Positions 18,659 to 26,640 of a stretch of 64,000 nucleotides of DNA are shown here, piece after piece. The stretch is taken from contig CAVVVI010000004.1 in assembly GCA_963751795.1 (NCBI GenBank), positions 372,001 to 436,000 of the forward strand, written 5' to 3'. Source of the stretch: BOG-908 sp963751795. Lineage in GTDB: Bacteria > Pseudomonadota > Alphaproteobacteria > Acetobacterales > Acetobacteraceae. Each line of letters opens with the position of its first letter. Positions within the stretch are counted from its first letter, which is position 1. The notes under the pieces are model-generated. The model was given only the letters and a program-made list of their open reading frames with translations. It made no database searches and had not been told where the DNA came from. The translations under genes were made by a program, and so were the position numbers.

Positions 18659-19939
18659 ATGCTGACCGGCTTTGCCAATCATTTTGCGAGCGAAGCCGTG
18701 GCCGGCGCACTCCCCGTCGGCCGCAATTCGCCGCAGCGCAACGCGTTCGGGCTGTACACCGAACAGCTTTCCGGCACGGCCTTTACCGTGCCGCGGGCCG
18801 AACAGCGGCGCAGTTGGCTGTACCGGTTGCGCCCCACCGCCAATCACCCGGCCTACCGCGCCTACGCCAAGCCCGGGCTGCTGCGCTCGGCGCCGTTCGA
18901 CGAGGTGCCGGCCTCGCCCAACCGGATGCGCTGGGATCCGCTGCCGATGCCCGAGACGCCGGTGGATTTCATCGACGGGCTGGTGACCTATGGCGGCACC
19001 GGCGACGTGGCCGATGGGCGGGGTGCCGGCCTGCATCTGTACGCGATCACCGCGCCGATGCAAAGGCGGGCGTTCAGCACGGCCGATGGCGAGCTGCTGA
19101 TCGTGCCGCAGCAGGGCACGCTGCGGCTAATTACCGAATTTGGCTGCTTCGACTGCGCGCCGCAGCAGGTGGCGCTGATCCCGCGCGGCGTGCGCTTCAG
19201 GGTGGAGCTGACCGACGGCCCGGCCCGCGGCTATGTGTGCGAAAATTACGGCGCGCTGTTCCGCCTGCCCGATCTCGGTCCGATCGGCAGCAATGGCTTG
19301 GCCAACCCCCGTGACTTCGAAACACCGACGGCGTGGTTCGAGGATATCGAAGCGCCCTGCGAGATCGTGCAGAAATTCCAGGGCGGGCTGTGGGCCACGC
19401 AGCTGGATCACAGCCCGTTCGACGTGGTCGCCTGGCACGGCAACCTGGCGCCGTGCCGCTACGATCTGCGGCGATTCAACACGATCAACACCGTCAGTTT
19501 CGATCACCCGGATCCATCGATCTTCACCGTGCTGACCAGCCCCACCGAGGCGCCCGGGCGCGCCAACGTGGATTTCGTGATTTTCCCGCCGCGCTGGATG
19601 GTGGCCGAGGATACGTTCCGCCCGCCCTGGTTCCATCGCAACGTGATGTGCGAGTTCATGGGCCTGATCCACGGCGCCTACGACGCCAAGGCCGGCGGCT
19701 TTGCACCCGGCGGTGCCTCGCTGCACAACCAGATGGCGGGCCACGGGCCGGACCAGGCGAGCTATACGGCAGCCACCGCGGCCGCGCTGAAGCCGCACAA
19801 GATCGAAAACACCATGGCGTTCATGCTGGAGACTTCGGCGGTGATCCGGCCCACGCGCTACGCCGTGGAGTTGCCGACCATGCAGCTGGATTATGACGAT
19901 TGCTGGTCCGGCTTCGCCAAGGCGCAGTTGCCGGGGTGA
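18659..19939 (+). CDS. hmgA: Homogentisate 1,2-dioxygenase
   Basis: The protein has 426 residues. It opens the homogentisate ring to maleylacetoacetate with Fe(II) and O2. The N-terminus (GFANHFASEAVAGALPVGRN) and the iron-site region match the family: His in PPWFHRNVMCEFMG, Glu in CEFMG, and His in SLHNQMAGHGPD. It lies directly after hppD. The later enzymes, maleylacetoacetate isomerase and fumarylacetoacetase, are not in this window. Its TGA overlaps the GTG start of the Rieske protein gene. Confidence 0.96.
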   Translation: MLTGFANHFASEAVAGALPVGRNSPQRNAFGLYTEQLSGTAFTVPRAEQRRSWLYRLRPTANHPAYRAYAKPGLLRSAPFDEVPASPNRMRWDPLPMPETPVDFIDGLVTYGGTGDVADGRGAGLHLYAITAPMQRRAFSTADGELLIVPQQGTLRLITEFGCFDCAPQQVALIPRGVRFRVELTDGPARGYVCENYGALFRLPDLGPIGSNGLANPRDFETPTAWFEDIEAPCEIVQKFQGGLWATQLDHSPFDVVAWHGNLAPCRYDLRRFNTINTVSFDHPDPSIFTVLTSPTEAPGRANVDFVIFPPRWMVAEDTFRPPWFHRNVMCEFMGLIHGAYDAKAGGFAPGGASLHNQMAGHGPDQASYTAATAAALKPHKIENTMAFMLETSAVIRPTRYAVELPTMQLDYDDCWSGFAKAQLPG

Positions 19940-20298
19940 GTGCGGACGAGCGGCTGTCGGCCACGCCTGCCGGCATCGCGTTGTGCGACCTCGACACGAT
20001 TGCGGACGGTGGCGCGCGGAATTTCGTGCTGCAGCTGCGCGCGGGCCGCTTTCACGGCTTCGTCTGCCGGCGCGGCGCGGCGGTGTTCGGCTATCTGGAC
20101 CGCTGCCCGCATATGGGGCTGCCGCTGGCGCAGGTGCTCGACGATTATCTATCGGCGGACGGCGCTGCCATCGTGTGTTCCTGGCACGGGGCGGTGTTCG
20201 ATGTGGCGAGCGGGCGGTGTTTGGGTGGGCCTTGTGCCGGCCAGGCTTTGGTGGCCTGGCCGGTTGGAGTGGTGGGGGGGCGGGTTGTTACGCGGTAA
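19936..20298 (+). CDS. Rieske [2Fe-2S] domain protein
   Basis: A 120-residue single-domain protein. The Rieske cluster ligands are CPHMGLPL (Cys-x-His) and CSWHGAVF (Cys-x2-His), spaced as in bacterial Rieske ferredoxins, with DRCPH preceding. GTG 19936 is chosen because it overlaps the hmgA stop (GTGA), implying translational coupling. No TM segment is seen, so it is probably a soluble electron carrier or a small assimilation-type Rieske protein. Homogentisate dioxygenase itself needs no Rieske partner, so its role here is open. Confidence 0.82.
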   Translation: MSADERLSATPAGIALCDLDTIADGGARNFVLQLRAGRFHGFVCRRGAAVFGYLDRCPHMGLPLAQVLDDYLSADGAAIVCSWHGAVFDVASGRCLGGPCAGQALVAWPVGVVGGRVVTR

Positions 20299-20355
20299 GC
20301 AAGGTCTTCTTTTCTGAAGAGAAGAAGCAGAAGACTTTTGCTATTTGGGGGTGGC
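20297..20355 (+). repeat. Dispersed intergenic hairpin repeat, copy 2
   Basis: AAGCA is followed by a stem-loop (CTTCTTTTC / GAGAAGAAG, 20306-20327), then CAGAAGACTTTTGC and TATTTGGGGG. This is the same order and similar sequence as the element at 6501-6554. It sits between the convergent Rieske and ferritin-like genes and may serve as a shared terminator. Confidence 0.6.
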
Positions 20356-20841
20356 TAGTTTGGCTAGCTTCTCGCCTAGTTTGCTGGCGTACTGGTCGCC
20401 TTTGTAGATGTCGCTAACGATGGATTTCAGCTTCTGGGCGTGGTCGTCCTTGCCGAGTGCCTTGGCGTAGGCGGCGGCCGAGCCGAAGCCGGCGATGCCG
20501 TAATGGCACATGCGCTGATACTGGGCGATGATCGTAATATCCAGCAACTCGCCATCTTCCGGCGCTTCCTTCACCGTGTGCTTGAGCGCCTCGCGCACCA
20601 GGCCTTCCATGCCCTTGCAGTGCTCCTTTTCCACCTCTTCGCCGCTCTCCTTCAGCAGGGATTTCAGCGTGTCGGCATGGGTGTTGATGCCGGTGACCGA
20701 CTCATCGAGCATGGTCTTCAGTTTCGGGTCGTGCGCCTTGCCGGCCATCGTGGTCACCGCGCGGGTCATCTGGTCGTTGGCCGACCACAGATCCTTCATC
20801 TCGTCTCCATAGATCTCGTCGAGGCTGTCGGGGGCTGACAT
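20341..20841 (-). CDS. DUF892/YciE-like ferritin-like protein
   Basis: The protein has 166 residues and is predicted all-helical. It begins SLDEIYGDEMKDLWSANDQM and continues with helices carrying Glu/His positions (AQYQRMCHYGIAGFGSAAAY). These match the YciE/DUF892 ferritin-like family, stress-induced proteins with a possible dimetal site whose reaction is not established. The GC content is slightly lower than in neighbouring genes, partly because it is lysine-rich. The gene is monocistronic, with its 3' end running into the hairpin repeat. Confidence 0.8.
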   Translation of the reverse strand: MSAPDSLDEIYGDEMKDLWSANDQMTRAVTTMAGKAHDPKLKTMLDESVTGINTHADTLKSLLKESGEEVEKEHCKGMEGLVREALKHTVKEAPEDGELLDITIIAQYQRMCHYGIAGFGSAAAYAKALGKDDHAQKLKSIVSDIYKGDQYASKLGEKLAKLATPK

Positions 20842-21014
20842 TTTCCGTCTCCTGCTGGGTATGCCAGCAACGGAGGCAGGCTGGCGTTGTTCCGCCAGCC
20901 TAGCGCAAGCGTGACGGGCGCGGCGCCCGTGCCCCCGTGCTGCGCCCGGCTCGGTTGATCCGCCGCCCAGTCTCGTCCATGCAGGCGCAGTCTCGCCAGG
21001 AGCCGTCCGGCCGC

Positions 21015-22370
21015 ATGCCCAACGATTCGACCGGCCTCGGCCGCACGCTCCGTGCCCGCCATGTGACCATGATCACCATTGGCGGCATCATCGGCGCCGG
21101 GCTGTTCGTGGGCAGCTCGGCCTCCATCGCGGCGATCGGGCCGGCCGCCATCGTCAGCTACGGGCTGGCTGGGCTGGTGATCCTGTGCGTCATGCGCATG
21201 CTCAGCGAATTGGCGGCGGCCAACCCGGGCGTGGGCGCGTTCACCGAGTTCACGCGGCTGGCCTTCGGCGATTGGGCCGGGTTCACCTGCGGCTGGCTCT
21301 ACTGGTATTTCTGGGTGGTGGTGGTGCCGATCGAGGCGATCGCCGGCGGCGGTATCCTGCATCAATGGGTGGCGCTGCCGGTATGGGCGCTGGCATTGGC
21401 GCTGCTCGCGGCCATGACGGCGGTCAACCTGCTATCGGCCCGCTCGTTCGGCGAATTCGAGTTCTGGTTCAGCTCGATCAAGGTGGCTGCCATCGTGGCC
21501 TTCATCGCCATTGCGGCGGCCTACGTGGCCGGGCTGGGCGCGCCGGCGGGGCAGGCGGGGTTCGGCAATTTGACGGCCCATGGCGGCTTCGCGCCGCACG
21601 GCGCGCTGTCGGTGGTGGCCGGCGTCACCAGCGTGATCTTCGCCTTTGTGGGCGCCGAAATCGTGACCATCGCGGCCGTGGAATCCGCCGAGCCGCAGCG
21701 CAGCATTGCGCGGCTGACCAGCACCGTCGCCGTGCGCATCCTGCTGTTCTACATGCTGTCGATCACGTTGATCGTGGCCGTGGTGCCGTGGACGGCGATC
21801 GTGCCCGGCATCTCGCCGTTTGCGCGCGCGCTCGGCGTGATCGGGCTGCGGGGTGCGGAGACGATCATGAACCTGGTGGTGCTGACGGCGGTGCTGTCAT
21901 GCCTCAATTCGGGCCTCTACGTCACTTCGCGCGTACTGTTCGGGCTGGCCGGCAAGGGCGAGGCGCCGGCCTGGCTTGTGCGGGTGAATGCGCGGCGCGT
22001 GCCGTCCCGCGCCATCCTGGCCGGTGCCGCCTTCGGCTATCTGGCGGTCGGGCTGTCGGTGATCTCGCCGGGGCTGGTGTTCAGCTTCCTCATCAACGCT
22101 TCGGGTGCCATCGCGCTGTTCCTGTATCTGCTGGTGGCGCTGGCGCAGATCCGCCTGCGCCGGGTGGCCGAGCATAGCCGGCCCGAAGCGCTGGTGATCA
22201 GGATGTGGCTGTTCCCCTATGTGAGCTGGGCCGTGGTGGGCGTGATCGGGGCGGTGCTGGTGGCCATGGCGGCCACGCCCGGCACCTCGCGCGTCGAGCT
22301 GCTCTCCAGCCTGGCGGCGCTGGGCATCGTGCTGGCGCTGTTCGCCGTGCAGCGCCGGCGGGCCGTCTGA
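21015..22370 (+). CDS. Amino-acid permease, APC superfamily
   Basis: About 451 residues with around 12 membrane helices. TM1 has the APC unwound-helix motif ITIGGIIGAGLFVGSS, preceded by LGRTLRARHVTM. IFAFVGAEIVTIAAVESAEP is the conserved TM6 segment of the GABA/proline-type (AAT) subfamily. The likely function is proton-coupled import of an amino acid such as GABA or proline; the substrate cannot be deduced. The start is ambiguous: ATG 20979 is possible, but 21015 (MPNDSTGLGR) has AGGAG 12 bp upstream. The next gene starts inside the stop codon (TGATG). Confidence 0.82.
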   Translation: MPNDSTGLGRTLRARHVTMITIGGIIGAGLFVGSSASIAAIGPAAIVSYGLAGLVILCVMRMLSELAAANPGVGAFTEFTRLAFGDWAGFTCGWLYWYFWVVVVPIEAIAGGGILHQWVALPVWALALALLAAMTAVNLLSARSFGEFEFWFSSIKVAAIVAFIAIAAAYVAGLGAPAGQAGFGNLTAHGGFAPHGALSVVAGVTSVIFAFVGAEIVTIAAVESAEPQRSIARLTSTVAVRILLFYMLSITLIVAVVPWTAIVPGISPFARALGVIGLRGAETIMNLVVLTAVLSCLNSGLYVTSRVLFGLAGKGEAPAWLVRVNARRVPSRAILAGAAFGYLAVGLSVISPGLVFSFLINASGAIALFLYLLVALAQIRLRRVAEHSRPEALVIRMWLFPYVSWAVVGVIGAVLVAMAATPGTSRVELLSSLAALGIVLALFAVQRRRAV

Positions 22371-22951
22371 TGCTGCACCGCCTGTATGCGCGGCTGATCG
22401 CGCTGTCGGCCACCCGGCTGGCACCGCTCTGGCTGTTCTGCGTGGCATTCGCCGAGGCCAGCTTCTTTCCGCTGCCGCCGGACCTGCTGCTGATCCCGAT
22501 GATCCTGGCCAGGCCGGCGCGCGCCTGGTGGCTGGCCGGCGTGTGCACCGCGGGCAGCGTGCTGGGCGGGCTGCTGGGCTACCTGATCGGGGCCACGCTG
22601 TTCACCACCCTGGCCGTGCCGGTGGTGCATTTCTACCACGCCGAGCACGCCTACGCGGCCTTCAAATCCTATTTCGAGCATTACGGCTTCATCGCCATCC
22701 TGGTGAAAGGGCTGACGCCGATCCCGTTCAAGCTGGTGACCATCGCGGCCGGTGCGGCACGCTTCAGCCTGCCGCAATTCGTGCTCGCCTGCATCATCAC
22801 CCGCGGCGGCCGCTTCCTGCTGATCGAGGCGCTGCCGCTGCGCATCTTCGGCGAGCGCGCGCGTGTGTTCATCGAGCGCCGGCTGGGCCTGGTCACCACC
22901 ATCTTCCTCGTGCTGGCGATCGCCGGGCTGGCCGCCTTGCGCTTCCTCTAG
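22370..22951 (+). CDS. YqaA/DedA-type VTT-domain membrane protein
   Basis: The protein has 193 residues with four to five membrane helices. The early FAEASFFPLPPDLLLIPMIL and the mid-protein GYLIGATLF and GLTPIPFKLVTIAAG segments are characteristic of the SNARE-associated/VTT (DedA, YqaA) family. Related proteins are now linked to undecaprenyl-phosphate or phospholipid flipping; for YqaA itself the function is not established. The ATG overlaps the permease stop by one base, so the two are cotranscribed. Confidence 0.82.
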   Translation: MLHRLYARLIALSATRLAPLWLFCVAFAEASFFPLPPDLLLIPMILARPARAWWLAGVCTAGSVLGGLLGYLIGATLFTTLAVPVVHFYHAEHAYAAFKSYFEHYGFIAILVKGLTPIPFKLVTIAAGAARFSLPQFVLACIITRGGRFLLIEALPLRIFGERARVFIERRLGLVTTIFLVLAIAGLAALRFL

Positions 22952-23029
22952 CCGGGCCGAAACCCCTTCCGCCGGGCGGCCGACTCTGCCAAGCTTTGCG
23001 CAAGCGGCACGAAGCTGCATGAGGGAACG

Positions 23030-23332
23030 ATGGACGACAACGCCTATACGCGGCTGCGCGCCAACGCCGCCTTCCAGGAACTCGAGCGCACGCGCGGCCG
23101 GCTGGGCTGGACGCTGACGGTGCTGATCCTGGTGATCTATTTCGGCTTCGTGTTCCTGGTGGCCCTGGCGCCCGGGCTGATGGGCCGGCCGGTGTTCGGC
23201 AGCATCACGCTGGGCTTCCCGCTCGGGCTGGGGGTGATCGTGAGTGCGATCCTGCTGACCGGCATCTACGTGCTGCGCGCCAATAGCCGGTTCGATGCGC
23301 TGACGCGCCAGATCGTGGCCGAAGCGCCATGA
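23030..23332 (+). CDS. yjcH: DUF485 membrane protein, ActP partner (YjcH-like)
   Basis: The protein has 100 residues with two TM helices (about 25-50 and 63-85) and a soluble N-terminus containing FQELERTRGRLGW, a DUF485 hallmark. It is nearly always found immediately 5' of actP, as here, where its TGA overlaps the actP ATG. It probably assists the symporter, but the mechanism is unproven. AGGGA precedes the start. Confidence 0.86.
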   Translation: MDDNAYTRLRANAAFQELERTRGRLGWTLTVLILVIYFGFVFLVALAPGLMGRPVFGSITLGFPLGLGVIVSAILLTGIYVLRANSRFDALTRQIVAEAP

Positions 23333-24975
23333 GGCGGCTCTGGCTGGCTTCGGCTTTGGCGCTGCTGCCGGGTGCGGCGCTGGCGCAGGCGACGGCGGCA
23401 GCACCGCCCGCGGCGCCGGCCACCGACACGGTGGCGATCGCCATGTTCGCCGGCTTCGTGCTGCTGACGCTGGCCATTACCGGCTGGGCAGCGCGGCGTA
23501 CCCACACGGCCAAGGACTTCTACGCGGCGGGCGGCGCCATCACCGGCTTCCAGAACGGCATCGCCATCTCCGGCGATTTCATGTCGGCCGCCTCGTTCCT
23601 GGGCATCTCGGCGATGGTGTACGCCGCCGGGTTCGACGGGCTGCTCTACTCGATCGGCTTTCTGGTCGGCTGGCCGATCATCATGTTCCTGATGGCCGAA
23701 CGGCTGCGTAATTTGGGCAAATACAGCATGGCCGACGTATCGGCCTATCGGCTCGATCCGGTGCCGGTGCGCAGCATGGCGGCCGTCAGCTCGCTCGTTG
23801 TGGTGGCGTTCTACCTGATCGCGCAGATGGTGGGCGCCGGGCAGCTGATCCAGCTGTTGTTCGGGTTGCCTTACAGCACGGCGGTGGTGATCGTCGGCGT
23901 GCTGATGGTGCTCTACGTCACCTTCGGCGGCATGATCGCCACCACCTGGGTGCAGATCATCAAGGCCGTGCTGCTGCTGTGCGGCGCCAGCTACATCGCG
24001 TTCGCGGCGATGGCGCATTTCGGCTTCAGCCTGACGGCGATGTTCGATGCCGCCGTGGGCACGCACGCCAAGAAAGGCGCCATCCTTTCGCCCGGCCTGC
24101 AGTTCAAGAACCCGATTTCCATCATCTCGCTCGGCGTGGCACTGATGTTCGGCACCGGCGGGCTGCCGCATATCCTGATGCGGTTCTTTACCGTTTCCGA
24201 CGCCAAGGAAGCCCGCAAATCGGTGTTCTGGGCCACCACCTTCATCGGCTATTTCTACATCCTGACCTTCATCATCGGCTTTGCCGCCATCAGCATGATC
24301 GGCCAGGCGGCCGGCACCAAGATCACGCCGGCCAACAGCAACATGGTGGCCATCTTCCTGGCCGATGCGGTGGGCGGCGGCGTGCTGAAGGGCTTCATCA
24401 GCGCGGTCGCGTTCGCCACCATCCTCGCGGTGGTCTCCGGGCTGACGCTGGCCGGTGCCGCGGCTGTCAGCCACGATCTGTATGCCAACGTGATCATGCG
24501 CGGGCGGCTGACGGAAGGGCGCGAAGTCGTCGTCTCCCGCGTGGCGACCGTGGCGCTCGGCGTGCTGGCGATCGTGCTGGGGCTGGCGTTCCAGAAGCAG
24601 AACGTCGCCTACATGGTGGGCCTGGCCTTTGCGGTGGCTGCGAGCGCCAACTTTCCGGTGCTGCTGCTGAACATGTATTGGCGCGGGCTCAATACGGCAG
24701 GCGCGGTGCTGGGCGGCTGGTCCGGCCTGATCTCGGCCGTGGTGCTGACGGTGCTGAGCCCGGGCATCTGGGTGAAGGTGATGGGCCACGGCGCGGCGAT
24801 TTTCCCTTACGACAACCCGGCGCTGTTCTCCATGCCGATCGGCTTCCTCGGCTGCTGGCTTGGCAGCCTGCTCGCGCAGGGTTCGGTGCGCTCGCGGGCC
24901 GAGGCGCGGCAGTTCGATGCGCTGTATGTGCGTTCGCAGACCGGCATCGGGGCGGAGGGCGCGGCCGGGCATTAG
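23329..24975 (+). CDS. actP: Cation/acetate symporter ActP
   Basis: A 548-residue sodium:solute symporter with a cleavable signal sequence (ending ALAQA) and about 13 TM helices. AKDFYAAGGAITGFQNG, ISGDFMSAASFLGI and GTGGLPHILMRFFTVSD match ActP-type SSS transporters, which import acetate and other short carboxylates with Na+ or H+. It is the downstream half of the yjcH-actP pair. No acs gene is in the window. Confidence 0.92.
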   Translation: MRRLWLASALALLPGAALAQATAAAPPAAPATDTVAIAMFAGFVLLTLAITGWAARRTHTAKDFYAAGGAITGFQNGIAISGDFMSAASFLGISAMVYAAGFDGLLYSIGFLVGWPIIMFLMAERLRNLGKYSMADVSAYRLDPVPVRSMAAVSSLVVVAFYLIAQMVGAGQLIQLLFGLPYSTAVVIVGVLMVLYVTFGGMIATTWVQIIKAVLLLCGASYIAFAAMAHFGFSLTAMFDAAVGTHAKKGAILSPGLQFKNPISIISLGVALMFGTGGLPHILMRFFTVSDAKEARKSVFWATTFIGYFYILTFIIGFAAISMIGQAAGTKITPANSNMVAIFLADAVGGGVLKGFISAVAFATILAVVSGLTLAGAAAVSHDLYANVIMRGRLTEGREVVVSRVATVALGVLAIVLGLAFQKQNVAYMVGLAFAVAASANFPVLLLNMYWRGLNTAGAVLGGWSGLISAVVLTVLSPGIWVKVMGHGAAIFPYDNPALFSMPIGFLGCWLGSLLAQGSVRSRAEARQFDALYVRSQTGIGAEGAAGH

Positions 24976-25008
24976 CGCGGCCCGCCGGCAGGCGCGCGCG
25001 GGCGCGCC

Positions 25009-26031
25009 TCAGCGCGGCTGGGGGCGCAAATGGGAGGGCAGCTCGGCCAGGCCGGCGAAGGTGAAGCCGAGCTGGCTGGCCATGGCGTCGAGCACGCCCG
25101 AAAGCCGGTCGTAGAAGCCCCGCAGTTCGGCATCGTTGCGCACATACGGGTTGCGACCCGGCGCCAGCGAGGAGCTGTGGAAACTCAGGACGAACACCGT
25201 CTGCCCGCGCGCGCGCAGATGGCGCACCAGGCGCAGCATGGCGGCTACGTCGTTGCCCTCCGGCGACAGCGTGATGCGTTCGGCGAAGCGCAGGCGGGTG
25301 GCGATGCCGGGCAGCCGCAACCTGGCCAGCGACGCGGACGAGAGCCGGCGATAGACCGGCGGCGCCAGCCGGCCGCCCCAGCCGACGATGCTGCGGCAGA
25401 GCGGCAATTCGAGCAGCTTGCGGTCCTGGCCGAACCAGAACGGGGCGCAATCGTAATCGGCGTAGTCGGGCCCGCCCTCGTCGGCCGAGCTGGTGCGAGG
25501 CGCCACGCTGGTGTCGATGGTGAAGCCGTGTCGTTCCAGCAGCGTGCCGGTCTGCGGGCCGAAGCCGTAGCGGCCGGCGCGGTAGATTTGCGGCTTGTGG
25601 CCGAAGCGCTCCTCGAACCGTGCCGAGAGGGCGGCCAGTTTGCGCGCCTCCATGCCTGGCGCCAGATTGCCGGAAAACGAGGCGGCGGGCCCGGCCTCGC
25701 CATCGAAAGGCGGGTTGACCCAGGGGTGGAGCTGGACGCCGACATCGCAACGGCCTTGCTCGATGGCGCCGCGGAGCAGGTGGATGGCAGCATCGTCCTG
25801 CAGCACCGGATAGGTGAGCAGGTAGGTCGGCCGCAGCCCGTAGGCGCCGGTGATGGCGTGCAGGTCGCCGATGCGCTGCATGCAGTCGGTGGAATGTTGC
25901 GTGTGCGCGACCGGCTGGTCCCAGTCGAAATCCTCTTCCGCATCGACGGCCAGCGCGCAAACCGGGCGGGTTCCGGCGGGGATCGCGGGAACGATGTTGG
26001 AAAACAACCGCCTGCCTCCGCGATCATGCAA
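25009..26031 (-). CDS. WalW-like polysaccharide deacetylase
   Basis: A 340-residue NodB-fold (carbohydrate esterase 4-like) protein without an evident signal peptide. It begins with the variant aspartate motif VDAEEDFDWDQPV and continues with GVQLHPWVNPPFDGEAG, the metal-binding His region of the WalW subgroup, then RAGRYGFGP and VLSFHSSSLAPG (C-terminal His). WalW proteins are tied to surface-polysaccharide loci and are predicted to remove N-acetyl groups; the substrate is unknown. It is followed downstream by glycosyltransferase genes, consistent with a polysaccharide locus. The first 14 residues may not be translated; MHDRGG is the earliest start. Confidence 0.78.
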   Translation of the reverse strand: MHDRGGRRLFSNIVPAIPAGTRPVCALAVDAEEDFDWDQPVAHTQHSTDCMQRIGDLHAITGAYGLRPTYLLTYPVLQDDAAIHLLRGAIEQGRCDVGVQLHPWVNPPFDGEAGPAASFSGNLAPGMEARKLAALSARFEERFGHKPQIYRAGRYGFGPQTGTLLERHGFTIDTSVAPRTSSADEGGPDYADYDCAPFWFGQDRKLLELPLCRSIVGWGGRLAPPVYRRLSSASLARLRLPGIATRLRFAERITLSPEGNDVAAMLRLVRHLRARGQTVFVLSFHSSSLAPGRNPYVRNDAELRGFYDRLSGVLDAMASQLGFTFAGLAELPSHLRPQPR

Positions 26032-26196
26032 CGCACCGCGTGCGGCACCACGCGACTTAGCGGCTTGCGCGTGTGCCGCACAAGGCGCGCTGACGCTTGA
26101 TCGTGCATTCTGTTGTCAGAACGTTCACCGTCTTGGCCTAACCAGCCTCGTGCGGCGCCGCATCGGGCGGTTTGCCATGCGCAAGCGGAGCCATCC

Positions 26197-26502
26197 ATGC
26201 AGACAACCGACATGCCCGTCCGTCGCCGGCTGAGCGACCGGATCGAGGACGCGTTCGAGCAGGCATGCCGGCAGGGGCAGGCCGACGTGGCCGCCTGCCT
26301 GCTGAAGGGGCTGGATTTGTGCCTGCTGGGCCAGCCTACGCCGTGGGATCGCCGGCAGACTGCCCTGGTGCTGCTGCGGGCCTGTGCCGTGCGGCTGGAT
26401 GCGCTGCGCCAGGCCGAGGCGGATCGCACGCCGGAGCCGGCCTATGCCGGATTTCACGGCCGCGCCGCGACCTCCGGCCACGGGGCGGCCGCGACCGCCT
26501 GA
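26197..26502 (+). CDS. Small hypothetical protein (101 aa)
   Basis: The 101-codon frame runs from ATG 26197 (MQTTDMPVRRRLSDRIEDAF). It is predicted helical, with leucine/cysteine-rich segments (QADVAACLLKGLDLCLLGQ, TALVLLRACAVRLDAL) and a disordered Ala-rich tail. There is no TM helix or signal peptide. I do not recognise the family. It is divergent from the deacetylase and lies upstream of the beta-helix protein gene. Confidence 0.5.
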   Translation: MQTTDMPVRRRLSDRIEDAFEQACRQGQADVAACLLKGLDLCLLGQPTPWDRRQTALVLLRACAVRLDALRQAEADRTPEPAYAGFHGRAATSGHGAAATA

Positions 26503-26592
26503 GGCGAGTGATTGTTGCGGCGTGCAACCGAGATTGACAGACCTCAACTTTTCGTTACCTGATGCGATCCGAGATCAATAAACCGTGATGAA

Positions 26593-26618
26593 GCCCGGCA
26601 TTTCCGGGCCGGATCCGG
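26593..26618 (+). promoter_or_regulatory. Hairpin and palindrome in leader of beta-helix gene
   Basis: GCCCGG-CATTT-CCGGGC (26593-26609) can form a 6-bp stem and is followed by the perfect palindrome CCGGATCCGG (26609-26618). It lies 22 bp before the start codon at 26641, and GAAGGA just before the ATG is the ribosome site. A TTGACA occurs at 26534-26539, but no convincing -10 follows it. Confidence 0.3.
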
Positions 26619-26640
26619 TGTTGAACGAAGGATACGCACG

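Noticed and set aside
26534..26562. Sigma-70 promoter with TTGACA before the beta-helix gene
   Set aside because: No acceptable -10 hexamer lies 16-18 bp downstream, so it is not listed as a promoter.
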